NCBI RefSeq assembly: GCF_009829325.1
Contig: NZ_VUOS01000019.1
Location: 1 to 64,000 of the forward strand
Reading direction: 5' to 3'
DNA: 64,000 bases
Origin: Nocardia sp. CY41
GTDB lineage: Bacteria > Actinomycetota > Actinomycetes > Mycobacteriales > Mycobacteriaceae
The position numbers were made by a program, and so were the translations under genes. The notes under the pieces were generated by a model, which was not told the DNA's origin, did no database searches, and saw only the letters and a program-made list of their open reading frames with translations. Positions 52,714 through 62,457 of this stretch are shown piece after piece (position 1 is the stretch's first letter; every line of letters starts with the position of its first letter).

Positions 52714-55209
52714 TCGCCGCGACCGAAATGCCCGGTACCGCACCGATCCCCACCGTCGCAGCCAGGTCGCCGCACCGGTCGCGATCACACCCGCTGCCAG
52801 GGAAGCGAGCAGCCCCGCGAGCCGGTGCTGTTCGAACAGCGGGTACACCTGCCAGTGCAGCAGATAGACGAACAGCGAGCCGTCGGCCAGCACCGCCGCG
52901 CAGACGGCGACGACAGCGGGGACCCGGACCGCGGACAACCACACCAGTGCGAGCAAACCCGCCATGATCAGTCGTTCCCGCTCGGGAACGCCGAAATAAC
53001 CAGGCACCGCGATCAGTACGACGGCACTCACCGTCATCCGCTGCCACACCGACGTCGCCTTCGCCGCCGCCCAGCCGAGCGCGAAGAGCCAGACCGCCAG
53101 CGGAGAGAACGGGATGTCCTTCGCCGAATACAGACCGAACGCCTGGTATCGGAAAACGAGGCTCAGCGCGACCAGCGCCATCGCGAACCGGAACGGCTCG
53201 GCGCGTTGCCACCGGTCCACCGCGGGGATCCGGAGCAGCAGCGCCGCGACCAGCATGAAGTACACGAGCACCTCGAGAAACCACAGGTGCCCAGCGGTGG
53301 CGCTGTCGTGCGGGCCGAGGATCTTGTTCAGTAACAGGACATTCTGCCAACCGTAGTAGTCGCTGAACGGCAGCGTCATCGCCACCCAGAGCGCCGTCGG
53401 CACCGCGATGAATCCCACGGCGCGCAATGTGTGCCGCCATCGCTGGGCGGGTGGCGCCGCGGTCACGGCGAACCGCGCGAAGTTGAATCCGGCCACCCCG
53501 AGCAGCACGTGTGCCGCCCCCCACCGCACGAACACTCCGGCGTGCGCGCTCACGATGAGCACGATGCCGACGGCGCGCAGCAGTGTCGCGGTGTCGAGCG
53601 TCCGTCCGAAGCGTCTGCGGCTCTCGGGTGCCCGCTCCAGATCCGCGACGGGCGTGTTCGGCCAGTCGGCGGGGAGGCCGCCGAGTGCCCGCTCCAGTCG
53701 CGCCGCGGTGGTCACGTAGGTGAGCGAATTGCCGCCGAGATCGACGAAGGTGCTGTCCGCGTGGATCCGCGCGGGGTCGATGCCGAGGGTGGTGGCGTAG
53801 AGGGCGCGGATGTCACGTCCTTGCGCCGCGGGCCCGGCCAAGCAGCGGATAGCGGGGTAGTCGGGTTTGCCGTTGGGTAGCCGGGGCATTCGCTCGACCG
53901 GGTGGACTCGAACCGCGGCGGCGGGCAGACCGGACAGGTGCGCGGCGTGCTCGGTCGGATCCGACCGGGGATTCTCCACCGCGATGATCAGGTGCGCGTC
54001 GTCGTCGGCACAACAAGCCGTGAATCCGGCCTCCGCCAGCCCGGATTCGAGCCGTTCCAGGTCGATGCGCAATCCGAAGATCTTGGCGAACCGGCTGCGC
54101 CTGCCGACCACCCGATACAAGCCCTCCGGCGTGCGCCGGGCGAGGTCACCGGTGCGCAGGGCCTCGAGCGTGCGGCCGAGGGCGAGATCCCCGGTCGACT
54201 TCGCGTAGCCCATCATCACGTTGGGCCCGTGATAGACCAGTTCGCGCGGTTCGTCCTCTTCGTCGCCGGCATCCTCGACCGGCTCGAGGGTGAATTCGCC
54301 CCCGGGAATGGGGATCCCGATGCAGTCGGGATGCGCGCTCGCCAGATGCGGAGGCAGATACGCCATCCGGGCGGTGGCCTCGGTCTGGCCGTACATCACC
54401 ACGAAGTCCCAGCCGCGTTCCCGGCCGAGCTCGGCGAATGCGCGCACCCGCTCCGGCGCGAGCCTGCCGCCCGCTTGCGTGATGTAGCGCAGGTGCGGCA
54501 GGGACTTGCGGGCGAAACCGATCCGGTCCAGGAGGTCGATGGTGTAGGGCACCGCGGCGAAAGACGTTGCCCGGCAGTCCCGGAAGGCCTGCCAGAATTC
54601 CACGTCGAGTACCGACCGGTCGGTGAGCAGGAGGCTCGCTCCGCGCACCAGGTGGCTGTGCACCACCGACAGCCCGTAGCAGTAGAACATCGGCAAGGTG
54701 GTGGCCGCGCAGTCGTCCGGCCCGATCGCCAGGTAGTCGGCGATGGCGGCGGCGTTCGACCGCAGATTCTCCGCGGAGAGCCGGACCAGCTTCGGCGACC
54801 CGGTGGACCCCGACGTGCTCAGCAGCAGCGCGAGATCCGGATGCAGACGATGCGCCGAGCGTTCCCGGATCATGCGGGCGCGGCCGTCTTCGATGACAAT
54901 GTCCGGGTCATAGGTATCCCGCAACTCCGCAGTGATCCGCTCGGCGAGCAAGACGACGCACCCGGCGCTGAGTGCTCCGAGATACGCGACGAGCGAGGCG
55001 AGATCGTTGCGCGCGGCGAGCGCGACGAGGCGGCGGGCCGGGCCCAGCTCGGTCGCGTAGGCCTCGACGAGCGCCGCAAGCCGAGCGTAGGTCACCTGCC
55101 GGCCGGCTTCGCACTCGGCACCGCCGCCCGCGCCCGCAGGGTCGGGGCAATGGACGGCGATCCGCTCGTCGAAGGTGCGCAGACGCTCGACGATCGGATG
55201 GACGGTCAC
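52615..55209 (-). CDS. Adenylation-carrier-acyltransferase fusion protein
   Basis: The protein has 864 residues. Adenylation domain (about 1-450): LLLSTSGSTGSPKLVRLS, VVMYGQTEATARMAYL, LRTGDLARRTPEGLYRVVGR, and LPNGKPDYPAIR near the end. A carrier domain (about 460-525) has DLGGNSLTYVTTAARL with phosphopantetheine Ser495. An acyltransferase-3-like membrane domain (about 540-830) has roughly ten helices (RAVGIVLIVSAHAGVFVRWG, GHLWFLEVLVYFMLVAALLL, LFVYLLHWQVYPLFEQH). It could activate an acid, load it and transfer it to an envelope acceptor. The substrate is unknown. The last 33 residues overlap the convergent gene. Confidence 0.87.
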   Translation of the reverse strand: MTVHPIVERLRTFDERIAVHCPDPAGAGGGAECEAGRQVTYARLAALVEAYATELGPARRLVALAARNDLASLVAYLGALSAGCVVLLAERITAELRDTYDPDIVIEDGRARMIRERSAHRLHPDLALLLSTSGSTGSPKLVRLSAENLRSNAAAIADYLAIGPDDCAATTLPMFYCYGLSVVHSHLVRGASLLLTDRSVLDVEFWQAFRDCRATSFAAVPYTIDLLDRIGFARKSLPHLRYITQAGGRLAPERVRAFAELGRERGWDFVVMYGQTEATARMAYLPPHLASAHPDCIGIPIPGGEFTLEPVEDAGDEEDEPRELVYHGPNVMMGYAKSTGDLALGRTLEALRTGDLARRTPEGLYRVVGRRSRFAKIFGLRIDLERLESGLAEAGFTACCADDDAHLIIAVENPRSDPTEHAAHLSGLPAAAVRVHPVERMPRLPNGKPDYPAIRCLAGPAAQGRDIRALYATTLGIDPARIHADSTFVDLGGNSLTYVTTAARLERALGGLPADWPNTPVADLERAPESRRRFGRTLDTATLLRAVGIVLIVSAHAGVFVRWGAAHVLLGVAGFNFARFAVTAAPPAQRWRHTLRAVGFIAVPTALWVAMTLPFSDYYGWQNVLLLNKILGPHDSATAGHLWFLEVLVYFMLVAALLLRIPAVDRWQRAEPFRFAMALVALSLVFRYQAFGLYSAKDIPFSPLAVWLFALGWAAAKATSVWQRMTVSAVVLIAVPGYFGVPERERLIMAGLLALVWLSAVRVPAVVAVCAAVLADGSLFVYLLHWQVYPLFEQHRLAGLLASLAAGVIATGAATWLRRWGSVRYRAFRSRRSALHGPHPRRRVLSQFGDQDVARNRLTGKVIE

Positions 55210-55323
55210 CGGCGAAAGTGTAGGAGGCGGCCGTTGGACGGCCCCGAGGTGGCCCCCCGGCGAACTTTCGGCGAACCCGGCGGCGGACGGGCGCCCGCAC
55301 CGAACGCGCCGCCGCGCAACCGG

Positions 55324-56208
55324 TCAGAGACCGAAGCTGCCCGGACCCCGCCTGCGCAGGTACTTCTCGAATTCGGCTGCGATGGCGTCGCCATCGATCT
55401 TGGCCATCGCCTCGTTGACGTCGACCGCCGCGTCCCCGCGCTCCTCCAGCGAGCGCACGTACTCGCTGATCTCCTCGTCGCCCACGGTCATCTCGTTGAC
55501 CGCGGTCTCCCAGTCCTCGGCCTGCTTGGGCAGCTCACCCAGCGGCACCTCGATGTCGAGCACGTCCTCGACCCGGTGCAGCAGCGCGATGGTCGCCTTC
55601 GGATTCGGCGGCTGGGAGACGTAGTGCGGGACCGCGGCCCAGAACGACACCGCCGGGACGCCCGCCTTCACGCACTGGTCCTGCAGCACGCCGGTGATGC
55701 CGGTCGGTCCCTCGTAGCGGGTCTGCTCCAGGTTGAACCGCTCGGCCGCCTCCTTGCTGTAGGCCGAGCCGGTCACCGGCACCGGCCTGGTGTGCGGGGT
55801 GTCCGCGAGCAGGGCGCCGAGGATCACCACCGTCTGCACCCCGAGTTGCTCGATGAACTCCAGCAGGTCGCCGCAGAAGCTGCGCCAGCGCATGTTCGGT
55901 TCGATGCCGCGCAGCAGCACCACGTCGCGGTCGCTGCCGGGCGGCGAGCAGACCGACAACATCGTCGACGGCCACTGGATTTCCCTGGTCACCCCGTCCA
56001 CCTGACGCACCGTCGGCCGGTTGACCTGATAGTCGTAGTAGTCCTCGGAGTCGAGTTCGGCCAACGGCTCGGCGTCCCAGATCAGTTCCAGATGCTCGAC
56101 GGCGCCGCTGGCCGCGTCACCGGCGTCGTTCCACCCCTCGAAGGCGGCGACCAGTACCGGATCCCGCAACGTCGGCAGGTCCGGATCGGGAGTTTCACTG
56201 GCGTTCAC
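55324..56208 (-). CDS. PAC2 family protein
   Basis: The protein has 294 residues. PAC2 landmarks are VLVAAFEGWNDAGDAASGAV, HLELIWDAEPLAELDSEDYY and DYQVNRPTVR. DRDVVLLRGIEPNMRWRSFC then VQTVVILGALLADTPHTRPV and SFWAAVPHYVSQPPNPKATI follow. PAC2 is related to proteasome assembly chaperones; actinobacterial members are widely conserved and of uncertain role. It is divergent from metH across 168 bp, an arrangement common in mycolate actinomycetes. Confidence 0.9.
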   Translation of the reverse strand: MNASETPDPDLPTLRDPVLVAAFEGWNDAGDAASGAVEHLELIWDAEPLAELDSEDYYDYQVNRPTVRQVDGVTREIQWPSTMLSVCSPPGSDRDVVLLRGIEPNMRWRSFCGDLLEFIEQLGVQTVVILGALLADTPHTRPVPVTGSAYSKEAAERFNLEQTRYEGPTGITGVLQDQCVKAGVPAVSFWAAVPHYVSQPPNPKATIALLHRVEDVLDIEVPLGELPKQAEDWETAVNEMTVGDEEISEYVRSLEERGDAAVDVNEAMAKIDGDAIAAEFEKYLRRRGPGSFGL

Positions 56209-56376
56209 TCGGTCAGCCTACGGTGTGCGGCGATATGGCGTGTCCTCTGACGGCCGGACAGGGTGGCGTGTTTCCGCGTGCGGGCGGCGGCGGCGCCGGG
56301 CCGGGCGTGTGGCCCAGGACACCGAGCTTCGACGCGGTGGCCTGGAACGTCCACCCCGCCCACTACGCTGGAGCGC

Positions 56377-59300
56377 ATGTCTGCGTCCATCCCCGCCGAG
56401 TTCGACACCACGCTACTCGACACGCTGCGCCGCCGTGTCGTCATCGGCGACGGTGCGATGGGCACCATGCTGCAAGCGGCTGATCTGACCCTGGACGATT
56501 TCCGCGGGTTGGAGGGCTGTAACGAGATCCTCAACGACACCCGTCCCGATGTCCTGCGTGGTATCCACCGCGCCTATTTCGAGGCGGGCGCCGACGCGGT
56601 CGAGACCAACACCTTCGGCTGCAACCTGCCCAACCTCGCCGACTACGACATCGCCGACCGGATCCGCGACCTCTCCGAGCGGGGTACCCGGCTGGCCCGC
56701 GAGGTCGCCGACGAGATGGGCCCGTCCGCCGACGGTACGCCACGGTACGTCCTCGGCTCGATGGGTCCCGGCACCAAGCTGCCCACGCTCGGTCACGCCG
56801 CGTTCGCCGCGCTCCGCGACGCCTACACCGAGGCCGCCCTCGGCATGCTCGACGGCGGCGCCGACGCCATCCTCATCGAAACCTGCCAGGACCTGTTGCA
56901 GGTGAAGGCGGCGGTGACCGGAAGCCGCCGCGCGATGGCGAAGCTGGGCCGCCGGATCCCGATCATCACGCACGTCACGGTGGAGACCACCGGCACCATG
57001 CTGGTCGGCAGCGAGATCGGCGCGGCGCTCACCGCGCTGGAGCCGCTCGGCATCGACATGATCGGCCTGAACTGCGCGACCGGTCCGGACGAGATGAGCG
57101 AGCACCTGCGCCACCTGTCGCGGCACGCGCAGGTGCCGGTCTCGGTGATGCCGAACGCCGGGCTGCCGGTGCTGGGCGCCGACGGGGCGGTGTACCCGCT
57201 CACCCCCGAGGAGCTGGCCGTCGCCCTGCGCGGGTTCGTCACCGAGTTCGGGCTGGCCCTGGTGGGCGGCTGCTGCGGGACCACGCCCGAGCACATCCGC
57301 CAGGTCACCGCCGCGGTGCGCGAGGTCGAGCCGACCCTGCCGCCGATCGCCGAGCGGCGCGTGCCGGTGCACGAGCCCAGCGTGTCCAGCATGTACACCG
57401 CGGTGCCGTTCGACCAGGACGCCTCGGTCCTGATGATCGGCGAGCGGACGAACGCCAACGGTTCCAAGGCGTTCCGGGAGGCCATGCTGGCCGGGGACTG
57501 GCAGAAGTGCCTGGACATCGCCAAGGACCAGACCCGCGACGGCGCGCACATGCTCGACCTGTGCGTCGACTACGTCGGCCGGGACGGCACCCGCGACATG
57601 GCGGAGCTGGCCGGACGGCTGGCCACCGCCTCGACGCTGCCGATCATGCTCGACTCCACCGAGGCCCCGGTGCTGCAGGCCGGGCTGGAACACCTCGGCG
57701 GGCGGTGCGCGGTCAACTCGGTCAACTACGAGGACGGCGCGGGCCCCGATTCGCGTTTCCAGCAGACCATGCGGCTGGTCGCCGAGCACGGCGCCGCGGT
57801 GGTCGCGCTGACCATCGACGAGGAGGGCCAGGCCCGCACGGCGGCGAAGAAGGTCGAAATCGCCGAGCGGCTGATCGCCGACATCACCGGCAACTGGGGG
57901 CTGTCGGAGAGCGACATCATCATCGACACGCTCACCTTCACCCTGGGCACCGGTCAAGAGGAGTCCCGCCGCGACGGGCTGGAGACCATCGAGGCGATCC
58001 GCGAGCTCAAGCGCCGCCATCCGCGCGTGCAGACCACCTTGGGCCTGTCCAACATCTCCTTCGGCCTCAATCCCGCGGCCCGCCAGGTGCTCAACTCGGT
58101 CTTCATGCACGAATGCGTGGAGGCCGGCCTGGATTCCGCGATCGTGCACGCCTCCAAGATCCTGCCGATCAGCCGGATCCCGGACGAGCAGCGCGAGGCC
58201 GCGCTGGACCTGGTGTACGACCGCCGCGCCGAGGGCTACGACCCGCTGCAGAAGCTGATGGAGCTGTTCGAAGGCGTGTCCACGTCCTCGTCGAAGGCGT
58301 CGCGGGCGGAGGAGCTGGCCGCGCTGCCGCTGTTCGAGCGGTTGGAGCGGCGGATCGTCGACGGCGAGCGAGCGGGCATGGAGGCCGACCTGGACGCGGC
58401 CATGACCGAGGTGCCGCCGCTGCAGATCATCAACGAGACTCTGCTGGCGGGGATGAAGACGGTCGGTGAGCTGTTCGGGTCCGGCCAGATGCAGCTGCCG
58501 TTCGTGCTGCAGTCCGCCGAGGTGATGAAGGCCGCCGTCGCCTACCTCGAGCCGCACATGGAGGCCACCGACGACAGCGGCAAGGGCCGCATCGTGCTGG
58601 CCACCGTGAAGGGCGACGTGCACGACATCGGCAAGAACCTGGTGGACATCATCCTGTCGAACAACGGCTACGAGGTGGTCAATCTCGGCATCAAGCAGCC
58701 GATCGCCACCATCCTGGACGCGGCGGTGGACAAGAAGGCCGACGTCATCGGCATGTCCGGCCTGCTGGTGAAGTCGACCGTGGTGATGAAGGAGAACCTC
58801 GAGGAGCTCAACGCCAAGGGCGTGGCCGAGCAGTTCCCGGTGCTGCTCGGCGGCGCGGCCCTCACCCGGTCGTACGTGGAGAACGACCTGACCGCGGTGT
58901 ACGAGGGCGACGTGCATTACGCGCGAGACGCGTTCGAGGGCCTGCGGCTGATGGACGACATCATGACCCGCAAGCGCGGCGGCGAACTCGACCCGGACAG
59001 CCCGGAGGCCCTCGCCGAGCGGGAGAAGGCCGCCGAGCGCCGAGCGCGGCACGAGCGCTCCAAGCGGATCGCCGCGGAGCGCCGGGCGGCCGAGGTGCCC
59101 GTCGTGGTGCCCGAACGCTCGGACGTCGCGGCCGAGCTGCCGGTGCCGGTGCCGCCGTTCTGGGGCACCCGTGTGGTGAAAGGTCTCGCGCTGCACGAAT
59201 ACTCGGGTCTGCTGGACGAGCGGGCCCTGTTCCTCGGGCAGTGGGGTCTGCGTGGGCAGCGCGGTGGTGACGGGCCCAGCTACGAGGAACTGGTGGAGAC

Positions 59301-59973
59301 CGAGGGCAGGCCGCGCCTGCGCGCCTGGCTGGACCGGCTGAGCACGGAAGGCGTCCTGCAGCACGCCGCGGTCGTATACGGCTATTTCCCCGCGGTGTCC
59401 GAAGGCGACGATGTCATCGTGCTCACCGAGCCGGAACCCGACGCGCCGGAACGGTATCGGTTCACCTTCCCGCGTCAGCAGCGCGACCGGTTCCTGTGCA
59501 TCGCCGACTTCATCCGCTCGCGGGCGTACGCCCGAACGGCCGGTCAGGTCGACGTCCTGCCGTTCCAGCTGGTCACCATGGGTCAGCCGATCGCCGATTT
59601 CGCCAACGAGCTGTTCGCGGGCGACAGCTACCGCGACTACCTCGAGGTGCACGGCATCGGCGTCCAGCTCACCGAGGCGCTGGCCGAGTACTGGCACCGC
59701 CGCATCCGCGAGGAACTCGTGCTCGACGGCCACGCGGTCGCCGAGTCCGACCCGGCGGACGTGCTGGACTACTTCAAGCTCGGCTATCGCGGCGCACGCT
59801 ACTCCTTCGGTTACGGCGCCTGCCCCGAGCTGGAAGATCGCGCCAAACTGGTCGATCTTCTCGAGGCCGACCGCATCGGTGTCACGCTGTCGGAAGAGTT
59901 GCAGCTGCATCCGGAACAGTCGACGGATGCCTTCGTCCTGGTGCATCCGGAGGCGAAGTACTTCAACGCGTAG
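56377..59973 (+). CDS. metH: Cobalamin-dependent methionine synthase
   Basis: The protein has 1198 residues from ATG 56377. It has all four modules. The homocysteine-binding barrel has zinc ligands Cys233, Cys299 and Cys300 (LNCATG, GGCCGT). The pterin-binding domain follows (MIGERTNANGSKAFREAML). The cobalamin domain has GDVHDIGKN (Asp747-x-His749-x-x-Gly752) and GGAALT. The AdoMet reactivation domain ends in LSEELQLHPEQSTDAFVLVH. The enzyme transfers methyl from methyltetrahydrofolate to homocysteine. No cobalamin riboswitch is recognisable in the 168-bp leader. Confidence 0.97.
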   Translation: MSASIPAEFDTTLLDTLRRRVVIGDGAMGTMLQAADLTLDDFRGLEGCNEILNDTRPDVLRGIHRAYFEAGADAVETNTFGCNLPNLADYDIADRIRDLSERGTRLAREVADEMGPSADGTPRYVLGSMGPGTKLPTLGHAAFAALRDAYTEAALGMLDGGADAILIETCQDLLQVKAAVTGSRRAMAKLGRRIPIITHVTVETTGTMLVGSEIGAALTALEPLGIDMIGLNCATGPDEMSEHLRHLSRHAQVPVSVMPNAGLPVLGADGAVYPLTPEELAVALRGFVTEFGLALVGGCCGTTPEHIRQVTAAVREVEPTLPPIAERRVPVHEPSVSSMYTAVPFDQDASVLMIGERTNANGSKAFREAMLAGDWQKCLDIAKDQTRDGAHMLDLCVDYVGRDGTRDMAELAGRLATASTLPIMLDSTEAPVLQAGLEHLGGRCAVNSVNYEDGAGPDSRFQQTMRLVAEHGAAVVALTIDEEGQARTAAKKVEIAERLIADITGNWGLSESDIIIDTLTFTLGTGQEESRRDGLETIEAIRELKRRHPRVQTTLGLSNISFGLNPAARQVLNSVFMHECVEAGLDSAIVHASKILPISRIPDEQREAALDLVYDRRAEGYDPLQKLMELFEGVSTSSSKASRAEELAALPLFERLERRIVDGERAGMEADLDAAMTEVPPLQIINETLLAGMKTVGELFGSGQMQLPFVLQSAEVMKAAVAYLEPHMEATDDSGKGRIVLATVKGDVHDIGKNLVDIILSNNGYEVVNLGIKQPIATILDAAVDKKADVIGMSGLLVKSTVVMKENLEELNAKGVAEQFPVLLGGAALTRSYVENDLTAVYEGDVHYARDAFEGLRLMDDIMTRKRGGELDPDSPEALAEREKAAERRARHERSKRIAAERRAAEVPVVVPERSDVAAELPVPVPPFWGTRVVKGLALHEYSGLLDERALFLGQWGLRGQRGGDGPSYEELVETEGRPRLRAWLDRLSTEGVLQHAAVVYGYFPAVSEGDDVIVLTEPEPDAPERYRFTFPRQQRDRFLCIADFIRSRAYARTAGQVDVLPFQLVTMGQPIADFANELFAGDSYRDYLEVHGIGVQLTEALAEYWHRRIREELVLDGHAVAESDPADVLDYFKLGYRGARYSFGYGACPELEDRAKLVDLLEADRIGVTLSEELQLHPEQSTDAFVLVHPEAKYFNA

Positions 59974-60167
59974 CCGTGCGCTGATGCGGCGTGGCGTGGC
60001 GGTCGGGGCGGCGATCGCTGGTGGCCTGCGAGCCATAGCGAAATGCTCTCGCGCAAAGGGCCTTTGCTACCTGCCCGGATGTCGTGTCGCGCGGGGATCG
60101 GAGCGATCGTCGGCGCGTTTCCCGGGCGGGCGCGCGCGGTTTACCTGGGCGATCGACCATCCCCGTG

Positions 60168-60300
60168 CCGGGAGGTGGATGTCTGTCGGGTAGATGTGCC
60201 ATTGTCGAAGGCGTTGTAACTGCATCCGGGGCAGTCGGCGGATGCGTTCGCGTCCCTGCTCAGTGGTGCGAAGCACCTCGGCGCGTACGCCTTCGGAGTC
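60168..60300 (+). pseudogene. Decayed duplicate of the metH 3' end
   Basis: In the frame containing TAA 60217-60219, the sequence reads DVPLSKAL, stop, then LHPGQSADAF and, a little later, GAKHLGAY. The true metH end reads GVTLSEELQLHPEQSTDAF and later EAKYFNA. At DNA level CTGCATCCGG and CAGTCG-CGGATGC-TTCG are shared between 59905-59935 and 60220-60250. It is a relic of a partial tandem copy or of a second metH, 240 bp after the intact gene. It has no coding capacity left. Confidence 0.62.
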
Positions 60301-60361
60301 TTCCGGGCTTGCGCGTGGAGTGCGAAACGGCCAGGCGCGTAAGTAGGAGAGGCACACCACC

Positions 60362-62182
60362 ATGACGGCGGATCGATTGATCGCGGGACGGTATCGGCTC
60401 ACGGATCCGATCGGCACCGGCGCCATGGGTGTGGTCTGGCGGGCGACCGACGAGCGATTGCAGCGCACCGTCGCGGTCAAACAGGTGCTCCTGGGTCCCG
60501 GACTGACCGGGTCCGCGGCGCTGGAGGCGAAACGGCGTGCCATGCGGGAGGGGCGGATCGCCGCGCGCCTGCACCATCCGAACGCCATCACCGTGTTCGA
60601 CGTGGCGGAGGAGGACGGCCAGCCCTGGCTGGTCATGGAGTATCTGGACGCGCCGAGCCTGGCGGCCAAACTGTCGGGCGATCGCACCCTGCCGCCGCTC
60701 GAGGTCGCCCGGATCGGCGCGCAGGCGGCGAGCGCCCTGGCGGCCGCACACGACGCGGGGATCATGCACCGAGACGTGAAGCCGGCCAACCTGCTCGTCG
60801 CCGACGACGGCACGGTCAAGATCACCGACTTCGGCATCTCTCGCGCGGTCGGCGACGTAACGGTCACGGCCACCGGATTCCTCGCCGGGACGCCGGCCTA
60901 TCTGTCGCCGGAGGTGGCCCGCGGCGAGGATCCCGAACCGGCCTCCGACGTCTTCGCCCTCGGTTCGACGCTGTACGCGGCAGTGCAGGGCACCCCGCCG
61001 TTCGGCGAGGGAGACAACCCGCTGGCCTTGCTGCATTCGGTCGCGCGAGGCGAGATCCCGCCGCCCGAGGCCGCGGGTTCACTGGGGCCGGTACTGATGT
61101 ACCTGCTCGCTCCGGCCGTCGCCGACCGCCCGACCATGCGGGAGGCGAAAACGCTCCTGGAAGCCGTTGCCGCGGGCCGGGATCCGCAGTTGCCCGCGGC
61201 GGTGACCAAGGTGATTCCCGCACCTGCCACGGCTGCCGCCGCGACCACCGTGCTGCCGAACCGCCCCGCTGTCGTCTCGCCGGAGCAGTCGGGCGACACC
61301 GGAGTGACCGCGGTCGTACCCGCGGAGTCGGGTCCGTCCGCGCCGCAACCGGTTACGCCGGCGCCGCGCCGGGCCGGGATGGCGGCGACCTTGCCGGGCG
61401 TGCTGCGTGGCCGGCAGCGAGGCCGGCTGATCGCCGTTGAAGTCGCCGCGGTCGTCGGGGTGCTGATCCTGGTCGGCATCATCGCGATGCTGGCCGGAGC
61501 GGACGGCGAGGGCGGAGCCGCGCCGACCTCGTCGGCCGTACCTCCGGCCGCTGTGGCGCCCGAGAACGCGCCGTCACCGGGCGACGCGGCCGGAACCGAG
61601 CCGCGGCAGGCCCCGGCGCAAGCTCCCGGCCAAGCCCCGGCGCAAACCTCCGCCGCATCGCCCGCACCCACGTCCGGGCCCGTGCCGGGGCCCGCGCCCA
61701 CGTCGGCGGGTGCCCCGCCGCCCCCGCCCGCCCCGGGAACCACCCCTCCGGCGCCGACGACGAATCCCGCGCCGAGCACCACCCCGCCGCCCAGCACCAC
61801 GCCTCAGCCCACCACGTCGAGCCCTGCCCCGACCACCACCGGGCCGGCCACCACGGCGACGACGACGCCGTCCGGGCCGCCGACCTCCGACCGGATCGCC
61901 TCGTTCATCCAGGGCTACTACGGCATGCTGCCCACCAACGTGTCCGGCGCCTGGACGCAGCTGGCGCCCGGATACCAGGCGCAGACCGGCTACGACTCCT
62001 ATGTGAAATTCTGGGGCACCATCCGTTCGGTGAGCGTCGGCTCGGTCACGCAGAACGGCGGTAACCGGGCGGTGGTCGCGCTCACCTATATCTTGAAGAA
62101 CGGGACGACGACCTCCGAGAGCCGCTGGATCGAGGTCGTCGGCGACAGCGCCAAGCTGCAGATAGCAGCGTCGGGCACGTAG
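60362..62182 (+). CDS. Transmembrane Ser/Thr protein kinase
   Basis: The protein has 606 residues. Kinase domain (about 1-275): glycine loop IGTGAMGVVWRA, catalytic lysine VAVKQV, HRDVKPANLLV, DFGISRAV and APE-like SPEVARGEDPEPASDVFALG. A linker and one membrane helix (about 358-382: VAAVVGVLILVGIIAMLAG) follow. An Ala/Pro/Thr-rich extracellular stalk (about 390-505) and a C-terminal domain of about 95 residues (IASFIQGYYGMLPTNVSGAW to SRWIEVVGDSAK) that looks NTF2-like complete it. It resembles Pkn-type actinobacterial receptor kinases; the ligand and targets are unknown. Confidence 0.92.
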   Translation: MTADRLIAGRYRLTDPIGTGAMGVVWRATDERLQRTVAVKQVLLGPGLTGSAALEAKRRAMREGRIAARLHHPNAITVFDVAEEDGQPWLVMEYLDAPSLAAKLSGDRTLPPLEVARIGAQAASALAAAHDAGIMHRDVKPANLLVADDGTVKITDFGISRAVGDVTVTATGFLAGTPAYLSPEVARGEDPEPASDVFALGSTLYAAVQGTPPFGEGDNPLALLHSVARGEIPPPEAAGSLGPVLMYLLAPAVADRPTMREAKTLLEAVAAGRDPQLPAAVTKVIPAPATAAAATTVLPNRPAVVSPEQSGDTGVTAVVPAESGPSAPQPVTPAPRRAGMAATLPGVLRGRQRGRLIAVEVAAVVGVLILVGIIAMLAGADGEGGAAPTSSAVPPAAVAPENAPSPGDAAGTEPRQAPAQAPGQAPAQTSAASPAPTSGPVPGPAPTSAGAPPPPPAPGTTPPAPTTNPAPSTTPPPSTTPQPTTSSPAPTTTGPATTATTTPSGPPTSDRIASFIQGYYGMLPTNVSGAWTQLAPGYQAQTGYDSYVKFWGTIRSVSVGSVTQNGGNRAVVALTYILKNGTTTSESRWIEVVGDSAKLQIAASGT

Positions 62183-62457
62183 GCGCCGTTCGCTTCCGCC
62201 CCGGTCCGCGGCGGTGCGTTCGGGCACAGTCCCGGCCTCACGCGTTCGGCGCGGCAGCATGGTCGCCGGCTGGGCGACCTCGTCCCACCCGGCGCGATGG
62301 GCTCCGGCGTGCGCCGTTCGATCCGGCCGCCTCGGCTGGGTGGGGCAGCGGCGTGCTCCGTCCGGCGATACGGTGCGTGCGGCCGTCTCGGCCGGTGATC
62401 GCGGGCGCGCCGAGCACTGCCGAGGACATGGGCGAGATCTAGGAGAAGGACCGAAAC

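Noticed and set aside
56209..56376. Cobalamin riboswitch upstream of metH
   Set aside because: I looked for the B12-box core GCCACTG and the expected stems and found neither; the leader is short and Gly-codon rich.
56413..60036. 1207-codon minus-strand ORF antisense to metH
   Set aside because: It is a pure shadow of metH in high-GC DNA: composition is His/Arg/Gly/Leu-rich without domains, and metH is unmistakable on the plus strand.
62376..62396. CGGCCG-TCT-CGGCCG hairpin between the kinase and HAD genes as a terminator
   Set aside because: The stem is short and self-complementary in each arm, so it is likely a chance product of GC-rich sequence; it lies about 200 bp from the kinase stop.
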